DNA of 9,081 nt from CAYRVF01 sp964427535 (GTDB lineage Bacteria > Chloroflexota > Ktedonobacteria > Ktedonobacterales > JADMIN01), in NCBI GenBank assembly GCA_964427535.1, contig CAYRVF010000164.1:1-9081 (forward strand). Direction: 5' to 3'. This document shows, in pieces, positions 1 to 5,491 of the stretch. The position numbers and the translations under genes were made by a program. The notes under the pieces are model-generated. The model worked only from the letters and a program-made list of their open reading frames with translations, did not search any database and was not told the origin of the DNA. Positions within the stretch are counted from its first letter, which is position 1, and each line of letters starts with the position of its first letter.

Positions 1-837
1 CTCGCGAGTTGGACGTGGTGAGCCGAGGAAACGCAGGGAGATGAGGGCGCAGCCAGGCTGCAAGAAGGCCAGATGGATGTCAGCCCGGTGCTCGTCGCGG
101 ATCTTCCGGCGCCGGAAGCGGTTGAGCCAGGAGAGCGTCCGTTCGACCACCCAGCGGTAGCGGCCCAGGCGGTTCTTGGGCTCGCCACCACAGCGGGCGC
201 AGCGGTCCGTGATGCGGGAGATGATGCGGCGCTGGCGCAGGACCAAACGGAGGTGACGGTAGTCGTCACTTGTGTCGGCATGGAGCGTGTGCGGTCGGCG
301 ACGGGGCCTGCCGCGCGTCTTGGCGTGGATGGGCTCGATGGCGTCGATGGCGTCGATGGCGTCGAGCATCAGCTTCGAATCATGCCCGGTCGCGGCGCTC
401 ATCAGGACCGCGAGCGGGATGCCGTAAGCGTCGACCACCAGATGGGGCTTCGTGCCCTGTTTGCCGCGATCCGTTGGGTGCTTGCCCGTTTCTTGGCCCT
501 CTCTCGGGGCCGGCACCGCGGCGGAGTCTAGCGCGGCCCGGTCCCAGTCGATGCGATCGGCCTGGGCCAGCGCTTCGAGAAGCATCTGATGCAGCCTGCG
601 CAAGACGCCCGCTCGGCACCAGTCTCGCAGCCTGCGCCAGCGCGCCATCCCGCTCCCACACCCCATCTCGGCAGGCAAGTACTCCCAAGAGATGCCCGTC
701 TTCAGCACGAACAGGATTCCCGTCAGCGCCGCCCGGTCCGACACCCCGGGACGTCCGCCCGTGGGCTGCGGCGGCTCCGGCGGGAGCAGCGGCGCGATCC
801 GCGCCCACAACGCATCAGGCAACAGTTCCTTCGCCAT
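1..837 (-). CDS. IS5-family DDE transposase (partial, runs off left edge)
   Basis: Cut-and-paste transposase of an IS5-type insertion sequence. Reading from the ATG at 837, the frame stays open for 279 codons to base 1, so the C-terminal end and stop codon lie outside the window. Seen: an N-terminal DUF4096-like helical region opening MAKELLPDALWARIAPLLPP, with FVLKTGISWEYLP around residues 43-55. The DDE catalytic set appears complete: D104 in LDSAAVPA, D188 in LHADTSDDY, and E232 in RWVVERTLSWLNRFRR, the C-terminal signature of this family. GGAGGAGGG lies about 5 bases before the chosen ATG. An in-frame ATG at 852 is possible, but its AGGAG sits only 2 bases away. Odd points: the usual HADKGYD is HADTSDD here, and a DAI-DAI-DAI tandem repeat sits at residues 159-167. 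Family assignment is strong; subgroup and activity are not established. Confidence 0.9.
   Translation of the reverse strand, partial: MAKELLPDALWARIAPLLPPEPPQPTGGRPGVSDRAALTGILFVLKTGISWEYLPAEMGCGSGMARWRRLRDWCRAGVLRRLHQMLLEALAQADRIDWDRAALDSAAVPAPREGQETGKHPTDRGKQGTKPHLVVDAYGIPLAVLMSAATGHDSKLMLDAIDAIDAIEPIHAKTRGRPRRRPHTLHADTSDDYRHLRLVLRQRRIISRITDRCARCGGEPKNRLGRYRWVVERTLSWLNRFRRRKIRDEHRADIHLAFLQPGCALISLRFLGSPRPTRE
337..363. repeat. 9-bp tandem repeat, three copies, inside transposase
   Basis: The unit gatggcgtc is repeated three times without change. Read on the minus strand it encodes DAI-DAI-DAI (residues 159-167), placed between the first and second catalytic aspartates. The unit length keeps the frame, so copy-number change would lengthen or shorten a loop rather than kill the gene. 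A fourth, imperfect copy follows (GAGCCCATC, EPI). Confidence 0.9.
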
Positions 838-900
838 GGCACCCTCCTCCATGGCTCCTATTCTGCTTCCTTGGCTGCTTGCACGACGGTTGTGTTAGGC

Positions 901-1316
901 GTACTTAATACGTATTTTGCAGACTGGTGAAGTGGCTGCGTGAGCTCACCCTGTCCATGCGCTTCAGCGGGCTGCCGATCGCGGTCGCGCTGGACACCGC
1001 TCAGCTGCGCGGGTCGGCGCCCGCGACCCGTCGTTGTCGGAGTCGGAGACCAGGCCCAGGAGGTTCGGTCCGGTGCGGCCCAACGCTTCAACCAGTGAGT
1101 GCATCCACTCCACGTCCTCGAGTGGCTAGGACACCCCCACGTGGCCCGGTTCGGTGGCTCTCGCGCAGGGAGACGATGCCGGCGACACAACCGGCTCGCC
1201 TGCTGTTCGAAACCACCGCCAGGACCAGCGTCCTCCCCCCCACTAGGTGCTCACCAGGCCACGGTAGTATTTCCGGAGACGGTGGTTCTCGGAGCCGTGG
1301 GGCGTCCCGTCCCGAG
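901..1316. other. Gene-poor stretch with one possible coding relic
   Basis: No convincing intact gene is seen between the insertion sequence and the tandem repeats. Open frames on both strands are Arg/Pro/Ala-rich, have no ribosome binding site, and look like G+C artefacts. One short minus-strand piece, 1122 to 964, reads LEDVEWMHSLVEALGRTGPN followed by LLGLVSDSDNDG and looks more protein-like than the rest. It starts right after a stop and has no start codon or ribosome binding site in a sensible place. It may be a decayed gene fragment of unknown family. Confidence 0.35.
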
Positions 1317-1364
1317 TGCCTCGCATCTTGCCTCGCATCTTGCCTCGCATCTTGCCTCGCATCT
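1317..1364. repeat. 12-bp tandem repeat, four perfect copies
   Basis: The unit tgcctcgcatct occurs four times in a row without a mismatch, directly followed by cccgg. It lies about 100 bases upstream of the start of the DinB-like reading frame. No copy of the unit is seen elsewhere in the window. The repeat has no dyad symmetry and no spacer structure, so it is a minisatellite-like array and not a CRISPR. Confidence 0.95.
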
Positions 1365-1400
1365 CCCGGCCTGGCGGAGTCGTCTGGACACGCCGTGTGC

Positions 1401-1430
1401 GTCCCAGTGCGTCCCAGTGCGTCCCAGTGC
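1401..1430. repeat. 10-bp tandem repeat, three perfect copies
   Basis: The unit gtcccagtgc occurs three times in a row, with a partial fourth copy (gtgc) immediately before it. It starts 36 bases after the 12-bp array ends and stops 34 bases before the ATG at 1465. The 10-bp unit is close to one helical turn, so each copy presents the same face of the DNA. That would suit either repeated binding or slippage; the sequence does not decide between them. Confidence 0.95.
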
Positions 1431-1464
1431 TGGCCGTTGGTTGCTCGTGTCGAGGAGCGCTCGC

Positions 1465-2077
1465 ATGCCCACGCGCGCAGCGATTCGGGACACCCTGGCG
1501 GCGGCGCAGACGCAGGTGCTGGCGTTGTTGCACGGGCTGAGCCCGCACGACCTGGAGCGCCCGGCAAAGGCGAGCGCCGTTCCCGGCGCCGCCGCGTGGC
1601 GCGCCAGGGAGCATGTCGCGCACCTGGTGGGCAGTGAGCACAGCATCCAGCGCTGGCTGCGCCAGACCCGCGCCGGCCAGACGCGCGAGGGCCGCTTCCA
1701 CCTGCAATCCCCAGCGGGCATGCCGCTGCCGGCCGTCCTGGGCGATCTGCGTGCGCTGACCCGGGAGGCGGAGGAGCGGCTGGAGCTGGCCGTCGCCGGC
1801 GTCAATCACGCCGGCGTGGACGCGCACCACGACGAGCGGCTGGAGCGGCTGGCAGCGGCATGCCCTGGCGGTGCGGCAGGACACCGTGGACCGCTTGCAC
1901 CAGTTCACCGCTGCGCGGCTGGCCGCTGCCGTGCCCACCGTCGTCAGGGACCAAACCACCGGCGACGTGATTGCCGGGCGGGCGGGGCGTGCCGCCCTGC
2001 ACATGCGCTGGATTGAGGAAGGAGTGCGTCAGGGCGTGGAGCGTGGTGGTGTTCTTCGCCGGTCGGCACCGTCTTAA
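1465..2077 (+). pseudogene. DinB-like (DUF664-type) protein, frame-broken
   Basis: The first part, from ATG 1465 behind GAGGAG with a 7-base gap, encodes MPTRAAIRDTLAAAQTQVLA and then WRAREHVAHLVGSEHSIQRW near residues 46-65. This is the helix-plus-HxxH pattern seen in DinB-superfamily proteins (four-helix, often metal-binding, frequently linked to thiol or small-molecule chemistry). Near 1840-1850 that frame turns into Arg/Gly/Cys-rich noise. The adjacent +1 frame instead becomes protein-like: WQRHALAVRQDTVDRLHQFT, then GRAALHMRWIEEGVRQG, ending at TAA 2075-2077. A one-base insertion within a 9-bp duplication (gagcggctg at 1834-1842 and 1843-1851) would explain the switch. A sequencing error would look the same. 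Family call moderate; broken frame fairly likely. Confidence 0.5.
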
Positions 2078-2087
2078 CCAGGTGTAC

Positions 2088-2109
2088 CTAGACAGCGGGC
2101 CGCTGCTAG
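2088..2109. terminator. Possible bidirectional hairpin between convergent relics
   Basis: An inverted repeat pairs ctag-a-cagcgg with ccgctg-ctag around a single g, with one bulged a. It begins 10 bases after the stop of the DinB-like frame on the plus strand and lies downstream of the Trm112-like relic on the minus strand, where a shared terminator would be expected. There is no T tract on either side, so termination is an inference from position only. Confidence 0.35.
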
Positions 2110-2215
2110 AGTGAGGCCTGCTGCGGAATGACGTCGTGCCGCTGCACAGGCCACTCCCGTGCCAGCGGGTGACCGACAGGCAGGTTCGCACGTTGATTTC
2201 GCACGGCGATGCGGT

Positions 2216-2410
2216 CAGCGGCTGCGGCACGAGGATGGCGACGCTCGCGACGATCGGATACATCGTGCCATCCACCGAGGCGAGCAGGCCTTCCCGGATC
2301 TCCGCTCCGTACGGAGCCTCCACCGTCCTGACGGGCAGGGTGGCCACATCCAAGGCGAGGGGCGAGCCGGAGGTGGGGCAACGGAGTTCGGGCAGGACAT
2401 CGGCGCGCAT
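2216..2410 (-). pseudogene. Trm112-like N-terminal domain, truncated
   Basis: From ATG 2410, behind AAAGGAG with a gap of about 6 bases, the frame reads MRADVLPELRCPTSGSPLAL and ends its recognisable part at GTMYPIVASVAILVP (residues 48-62). The pattern CP-x-x-G-x-PL ... YPI-x-x-x-V-x-IL is that of small Trm112/YcaR-like domains, which in many bacteria sit at the N-terminus of SAM methyltransferases. Only one of the usual zinc cysteines remains (C11). After residue 65 or so the frame stays open to 1802 but becomes Ser/Arg/Pro-rich, runs antisense to the DinB-like gene, and shows no methyltransferase motif. I therefore read it as an orphan N-terminal fragment whose catalytic part is lost. A stand-alone small protein is the alternative. 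It starts 69 bases downstream of the methyltransferase TGA. Confidence 0.45.
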
Positions 2411-2479
2411 GCGCGGCTCCTTTCCCTGTGTGTTAGGCTTGGGCCGTCGCTTCACGGAGCTTCCGCATCTCGATGGCGC

Positions 2480-2596
2480 TCATGCATACCCGACGTACAC
2501 CGTTGCCGTGTCCACGAAGTAGAGGTCCGGGCGGCGCAAGGCATAGTGCATGCCCTCCGGGTCGGTCAGCGCGTCGAGTGCCTCGCGGTCCTCAGC
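2480..2596 (-). pseudogene. Orphaned C-terminus of the methyltransferase beyond an in-frame TAG
   Basis: Directly after the TAG at 2597-2599 the same frame continues for 38 sense codons to a TGA at 2480-2482. It encodes AEDREALDALTDPEG, then HYALRRPDLYFVDTATVYVG. A tail with RRPD-x-Y-F/C and a final V-x-G is what I would expect at the end of this type of methyltransferase (knowledge of the family, not a search). Codon choice is G/C-ended like the body of the gene. One base change (for example TCG Ser to TAG, giving ...ENL-S-AEDREAL...) would restore a 302-residue protein. Confidence 0.6.
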
Positions 2597-3388
2597 CTAG
2601 AGGTTCTCGCGCCAGGCAGTGTGCGCGCGGAGGTCGGCAAGGCCGTGCGCCAGGTAGGCCTCCTGCTCCGGTGTGAAGGGCGGCAGCAGATCGTACGCGA
2701 AGGTGCGCGCCGTCACGTCGCGCAGGCCGGCGTCTCGCAGGAGTTGCGGCCAGCCGAAGGGATAGCGGACGGCGCCCGAGAGGGCCGCGCGCCAGGCGTC
2801 GAACTCGCGTGTCTGCTGCGCCAGGATCCGTAGCTCCAGCCCAGGCGCACCCAGGCCGACATCGTGCGGGAAGAGCCGCCGCCATTGGACGTCCTCGCGC
2901 AGGGCGAGCCGCCCGCCGGGCGCCAGCAGGCGGCGCAGCCCCGCGACCGTGGCGAGCTGGTCGGGCTGCCCGTGGACGATATGGCTGCACCAGATCAGGT
3001 CGAACGACCCGTCATCGAAAGGGAGCGCATCCACGCTGCCCTGGACGTAGGTCACGGCCGCCGCGACCGGCGTCGCCGCGACCAGGGCGCGCGTCGCCGC
3101 CAGATGGGCGGGCGCGATGTCGAGCGCCACAACTGAGCCATCTCTGCCCTCCGACGCGGCCAGCGCGCCCGTCATCCCTCCCGCGCCACAACCGGCGTCG
3201 AGGATGCGGCTTCCCGTTTCACTGCCCAGCCAGGCCACGATCTGGCGATAGAGCGGGGCGTAGAAGTGGTCCTGCTCCGCCAGCCGCTCACTGTAGTCCA
3301 GCGAGGCGCGCTCCTCGTCGCCCTCGCCATGGCCGACGGCAGGTGCGTTCGTCGCGCGCGTGACCCGGCCATACTCGGTGTCGGACAT
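2597..3388 (-). CDS. Class I SAM-dependent methyltransferase, shortened by a premature TAG
   Basis: Predicted cytosolic methyltransferase using S-adenosylmethionine; substrate unknown. The start is ATG 3388, nine bases behind GAGAGGAG, giving 263 residues to TAG 2597. Seen: motif I LDAGCGAG at residues 63-70; the acidic end of beta-2 at D90 (VVALD); the motif II/III region VQGSVDALPFDDGSFDLIWC at 115-134; then LLAPGGRLAL at 154-163. This is the UbiE/Methyltransf_11 arrangement. The C-terminal half (FDAWRAALSGAVRYPFGWPQ) is the usual substrate-side cap. The frame continues convincingly past the TAG for 38 residues (separate entry), so the encoded product is probably missing its last helix and strand. 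The core SAM fold is untouched, so partial activity cannot be excluded. It lies 40 bases downstream of the CobW fragment on the same strand. A longer in-frame start at 3490 reads through that fragment's region and is unlikely. Confidence 0.85.
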   Translation of the reverse strand: MSDTEYGRVTRATNAPAVGHGEGDEERASLDYSERLAEQDHFYAPLYRQIVAWLGSETGSRILDAGCGAGGMTGALAASEGRDGSVVALDIAPAHLAATRALVAATPVAAAVTYVQGSVDALPFDDGSFDLIWCSHIVHGQPDQLATVAGLRRLLAPGGRLALREDVQWRRLFPHDVGLGAPGLELRILAQQTREFDAWRAALSGAVRYPFGWPQLLRDAGLRDVTARTFAYDLLPPFTPEQEAYLAHGLADLRAHTAWRENL

Positions 3389-3428
3389 CAAAATCGCTCC
3401 TCTCCCTCGTCTTGCGACGCAGCATCGA

Positions 3429-3668
3429 TCAATGCACTGCCAGGAGCACGCCGTTATCGAGGAAGCGCCAACTGAGGCCGACCTCGCCAAACTCGTTCTC
3501 GATGACGGCGATGCGCTTGCCGTGCTGCTCGGTCAGAATGCGGTTGAGCAGGGTCGTCTTGCCCGAGCCGAGGAAGCCGGTCAGGATCGTCACCGGGGTG
3601 CGCTGATCCGAGACGGGCGTCTCGGCGCTGGTCGCTACTGTCGTGTCTGTCGCTGCTGTCGTGCTCAT
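3429..3668 (-). pseudogene. CobW/ZigA-family GTPase, N-terminal P-loop fragment
   Basis: COG0523 GTPases deliver or help allocate metals such as zinc and cobalt. The frame from ATG 3668 (behind AGGGAG, about 8 bases) gives 79 residues: a Ser/Thr/Ala-rich leader, then TPVTILTGFLGSGKTTLLNR with Walker A GFLGSGKT near residues 33-40, then GKRIAVIENEFGEVGL. This is the strict family signature. After GEVGL it diverges to SWRFLDNGVLLAVH and stops at 3429. Family members are about 300-400 residues long. The CxCC metal-binding motif, Walker B, NKxD and the C-terminal domain are all absent, and only 40 bases remain before the methyltransferase start, so they are not hidden in another frame here. DNGVLLAV faintly resembles a decayed NNGCxCCxV. 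Best read as a deletion remnant; function of the short product is doubtful. Confidence 0.75.
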
Positions 3669-3733
3669 CGCGTTTCTCCCTGGTCCCATGTGCGCCGAGC
3701 CTGCGCGCTCAACGTGTCGTTCTCGTTGTCCAT
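3665..3733 (-). CDS. Possible 22-residue upstream ORF coupled to the CobW fragment
   Basis: ATG 3733 opens a frame encoding MDNENDTLSAQARRTWDQGE and ending R-stop. Its TGA overlaps the ATG of the CobW fragment as ATGA, the classical geometry for coupled translation, and the CobW ribosome binding site lies inside it. Its own ribosome binding site is weak. The frame is open upstream to a TAG at about 3774, so it may instead be the tail of a longer decayed gene. No family recognised. Confidence 0.25.
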   Translation of the reverse strand: MDNENDTLSAQARRTWDQGETR

Positions 3734-3947
3734 CACTCGTGCTGTCTCAATATCTGCGCTTCGTGCGCTCAGCTAACGATCTGTGATCGCATATGGCGAA
3801 CTCGTCGCCTGGAGATTCCGTGGTGGCCTGTAGTCGCTCGATGCGTGTCGGCGGAATTTCCTCAGCCACGGCGCTCGCCGGCGGAGCCAGCAGGCGCGGC
3901 ACACATCGATGAGCGGGCGCAGTCCTCTCGTCGTCGTTGATCTCGCC
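3734..3947 (-). other. Interval with a possible decayed reading frame, no clear gene
   Basis: Between the two small ORFs the minus strand carries a stop-free stretch in the frame of the ORF at 4016, reading EEIPPTRIERLQATTESPGD and then EFAICDH before ending at TGA 3747. It has no start codon with a ribosome binding site. Codons are less uniformly G/C-ended than in the neighbouring real genes. I see no promoter or terminator I would defend in this interval. Confidence 0.2.
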
Positions 3948-4016
3948 TTACAGAGCCGCACGCGCGTGCCGCGCTAGTGACGCCGCTGATGACGTCACAG
4001 GTCCCATCATGATCAT
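3948..4016 (-). CDS. Possible 22-residue small ORF with strong ribosome binding site
   Basis: ATG 4016 is preceded by AAGGAGG with a 6-base gap, one of the best Shine-Dalgarno matches in the window. The product would be MIMMGPVTSSAASLARHARA and then AL before TAA 3948. The same frame continues after the TAA for 66 codons to TGA 3747, with a moderately protein-like stretch (AVAEEIPPTRIERLQATTES). This may be a leader peptide, a small protein, or the start of a gene with a premature stop. No family recognised. Confidence 0.3.
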   Translation of the reverse strand: MIMMGPVTSSAASLARHARAAL

Positions 4017-4087
4017 CGTGATCCTCCTTCAGCTTCCATGGAGGTGGCGCGCTCGGGGGCATTCGCAGCGGGCCGAGCTCCCTCGCT

Positions 4088-4432
4088 CTATGCATCCGCT
4101 GTCGTGTCGCCGTCCTCCAACTCCTCCACGTCGTCCTCGAACGCGTCCTGCAACTCCTCCTCGAAGGCCACTTGTTCAATATCGTCACGGGTTACTTCGG
4201 CCAGTGGCTTGAAGACCTTCATCTGCTCGATGTACGCCTCATCCTCGTTTGTCACGAAGAGCGCGATCACCGTCTCGATGGGCGCGCAGCCAGGAACATC
4301 GCACTGCGCCTCCGTCACCAGAATGGTGGTGTCAGCCTCTGCGCCGAAGATCTCGGAGACCCACGCTTTGATCGTGGCGGCGCGCCGCTGTTGCGCATCT
4401 TTCGCACGCGGCTTGAACAGGTCAAACTCCAT
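4088..4432 (-). CDS. Small conserved acidic protein with C-x3-PGC-x-P-x-ET motif
   Basis: This is a 114-residue protein of unknown biochemical role, starting at ATG 4432 behind AGGAG with a 7-base gap. Seen: MEFDLFKPRAKDAQQRRAAT, a central strand-helix region with TEAQCDVPGCAPIETVIALF at about residues 41-60, then KPLAEVTRDDIEQV (about 75-88), then a strongly Glu/Asp-rich tail of about 25 residues. I recall short proteins with the same CxxPGCxPxET core and a KPxAEVT stretch lying beside CobW/COG0523 GTPase genes in other bacteria. That is recollection, not a search. Here the CobW relic lies downstream on the same strand, which agrees. The two cysteines could bind metal or be redox-active. Its start overlaps the end of the acetyltransferase gene by 11 bases, implying coupled translation. 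The alternative start at 4486 would lie deep inside that gene. Confidence 0.75.
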   Translation of the reverse strand: MEFDLFKPRAKDAQQRRAATIKAWVSEIFGAEADTTILVTEAQCDVPGCAPIETVIALFVTNEDEAYIEQMKVFKPLAEVTRDDIEQVAFEEELQDAFEDDVEELEDGDTTADA

Positions 4433-5204
4433 GGATGCGCTCCTGAGCATTCGCACGCTCGTGAGTTGGACTGGGAGCGGGTTCATGTGTCAGCTCACGC
4501 GGACGCTCGTTGGCCAGGTGGTGATGTCCCGGCTCCAGCGGCTCGGCGCCGTCGCGCGCGCCGTCGGCGCAGGATGGATCGGCGAGAGGCGTCTCGTTCG
4601 CGCTGGCAATCAGCTCCATGCGCCAGATCTCCTGCGTTGGTCGCAAGCCGGACCGGCGGTAGAAGGCGCGTGCGCGCAGATTGGTCGCAGTGACATAGAG
4701 CTGAAGACGGTCAAAGCCGCCCGCCGACGCCCACGTTATCGCCTCGTCGAGCAGCCGCGTCGCGAGTCCACTCCCCTGGCGCTCTGGCGCGACATACAAC
4801 GCGACCAGTTCAGCCCAGGAACGCTCGCGAAACAGGGGCGAATCGCGGTGCGCCTCGACGAGCAGCAGTCCGACTGGCTCGCGGAACCGTCCGCCGCTCT
4901 CGCGACATGGCCGCGCCAGCAGCCAGAGCGCGCCCTGGTCCTCATGGGTTCTCAGGAAGTGATCACGGAGCAATTCTTCCCAGCCATCCGCGAGCGCGAA
5001 TGCCGGGTCGAGTGAGGCGTTATAGCGATGCAGCGCGCCGAAGAGCCGCGTGACCGCCGCGACATCGTCAGGCCCCGCCGCCGTCACCGCATACGCCAGC
5101 CGATACGCCGGCTCCCGCGACATCACGCCGCACCACGGCTCGCTCTCGGCCAGGGCCGATCGCACCGCGTCGCCGGTCGAATCAAGATCAGCAGCCTGTC
5201 TCAC
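4422..5204 (-). CDS. GNAT-family N-acetyltransferase with His-containing C-terminal tail
   Basis: Predicted to transfer an acetyl group from acetyl-CoA to an amine; acceptor unknown. The GTG at 5204 is chosen because AGGAGG lies 5 bases before it and 10 bases separate it from the preceding stop. ATG 5123 (MSREPAYRLAY) lacks a good ribosome binding site but begins close to the domain. Product 260 residues. Seen: beta-1 AYAVTAAGPDDVAAVTRLFG (37-56); GALWLLARP and EPVGLLLVEAH as the central strands; motif A LVALYVAPERQGSGLATRLL (133-152) with the CoA pyrophosphate loop R-Q-G-S-G-L; motif B ending in ATNLRARAFYRRSGL (173-187). The GNAT fold ends near 200. The remaining 60 residues are Pro/Glu/His-rich, with GHHH at 226-229 and further His at 240, 248 and 258. 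That tail is unusual and may bind metal or be disordered. It sits between the zinc-ribbon and PGC-motif genes. Confidence 0.88.
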   Translation of the reverse strand: MRQAADLDSTGDAVRSALAESEPWCGVMSREPAYRLAYAVTAAGPDDVAAVTRLFGALHRYNASLDPAFALADGWEELLRDHFLRTHEDQGALWLLARPCRESGGRFREPVGLLLVEAHRDSPLFRERSWAELVALYVAPERQGSGLATRLLDEAITWASAGGFDRLQLYVTATNLRARAFYRRSGLRPTQEIWRMELIASANETPLADPSCADGARDGAEPLEPGHHHLANERPRELTHEPAPSPTHERANAQERIHGV

Positions 5205-5214
5205 GTACGCCTCC

Positions 5215-5466
5215 TCAACTCCTCGGGCGCAGGGTCGTGCGCGTCCGGCGCGGACCGCAACAGCTACAGCCAACGTGCGCCGCCGGTTGCGAGGGCAGGC
5301 GCCCATCGCCAGGCAAATGAACCGTGTTACTGGTAAAGTGCGACGCGCGACGCCGGGAGTCCGTTGCGCACTGGGGACAACGCGCCAACGCAGCGTACTC
5401 GCTCATCGGTCGTAACTTCTGGAATTCGCACTGACAGCTCGGGCAGACATATTCGTACAGCGGCAT
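5215..5466 (-). CDS. FmdB-type zinc ribbon protein
   Basis: This is an 83-residue regulatory-type zinc ribbon of the FmdB/CxxC-CxxC-SSSS family, whose members are small proteins of largely unknown molecular role. Seen: MPLYEYVCPSC with C8 and C11, then LARCPQC with C30 and C33, the two knuckles of the zinc site. A low-complexity middle follows, and a Cys cluster GCSCCG at 66-71, comparable to the Cys/Ser-rich end usual in the family. The ATG at 5466 is chosen because GGAGG lies 9 bases before it. The in-frame ATG at 5475 abuts that GGAGG and would be unusable. It is the first gene behind the palindrome at 5492-5528 and is followed after 10 bases by the acetyltransferase GTG, so it appears to lead a small operon. 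The Arg-rich end (PRRTRTTLRPRS) is atypical. Confidence 0.88.
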   Translation of the reverse strand: MPLYEYVCPSCQCEFQKLRPMSEYAALARCPQCATDSRRRASHFTSNTVHLPGDGRLPSQPAAHVGCSCCGPRRTRTTLRPRS

Positions 5467-5491
5467 CTTAGCCATCCTCCGCGCTGTCCTC

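Larger units (their letters stand above)
1..900 (-). mobile_element. IS5-type insertion sequence, left end outside window
   Basis: This is the element carrying the transposase above. The transposase start is at 837 and the sequence stops looking like transposase leader near 900, where the DNA becomes briefly AT-rich and contains the 10-bp palindrome aatacgtatt (907-916). Because the other terminus is outside the window, no terminal inverted repeat pair or target duplication can be matched. The boundary at about 900 is a guess, not an observed end. Confidence 0.45.

Noticed and set aside
73..930. Several long plus-strand open frames across the transposase region
   Set aside because: They are antisense shadows of the transposase; their translations are Arg/Pro/Ala-rich and carry no family motif.
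1317..1430. Possible CRISPR array
   Set aside because: Units are 12 and 10 bases, directly adjacent, with no spacers and no cas genes nearby.
1088..2016. Long open frames on both strands spanning the tandem repeats
   Set aside because: The repeats are stop-free in several frames, which inflates open frames. Only the part starting at 1465 has a ribosome binding site and a plausible protein pattern.
2597..3490. Methyltransferase start at 3490
   Set aside because: The extra N-terminal 34 residues overlap the end of the CobW fragment, are Cys/Arg-rich and lack a ribosome binding site; ATG 3388 has GAGAGGAG.
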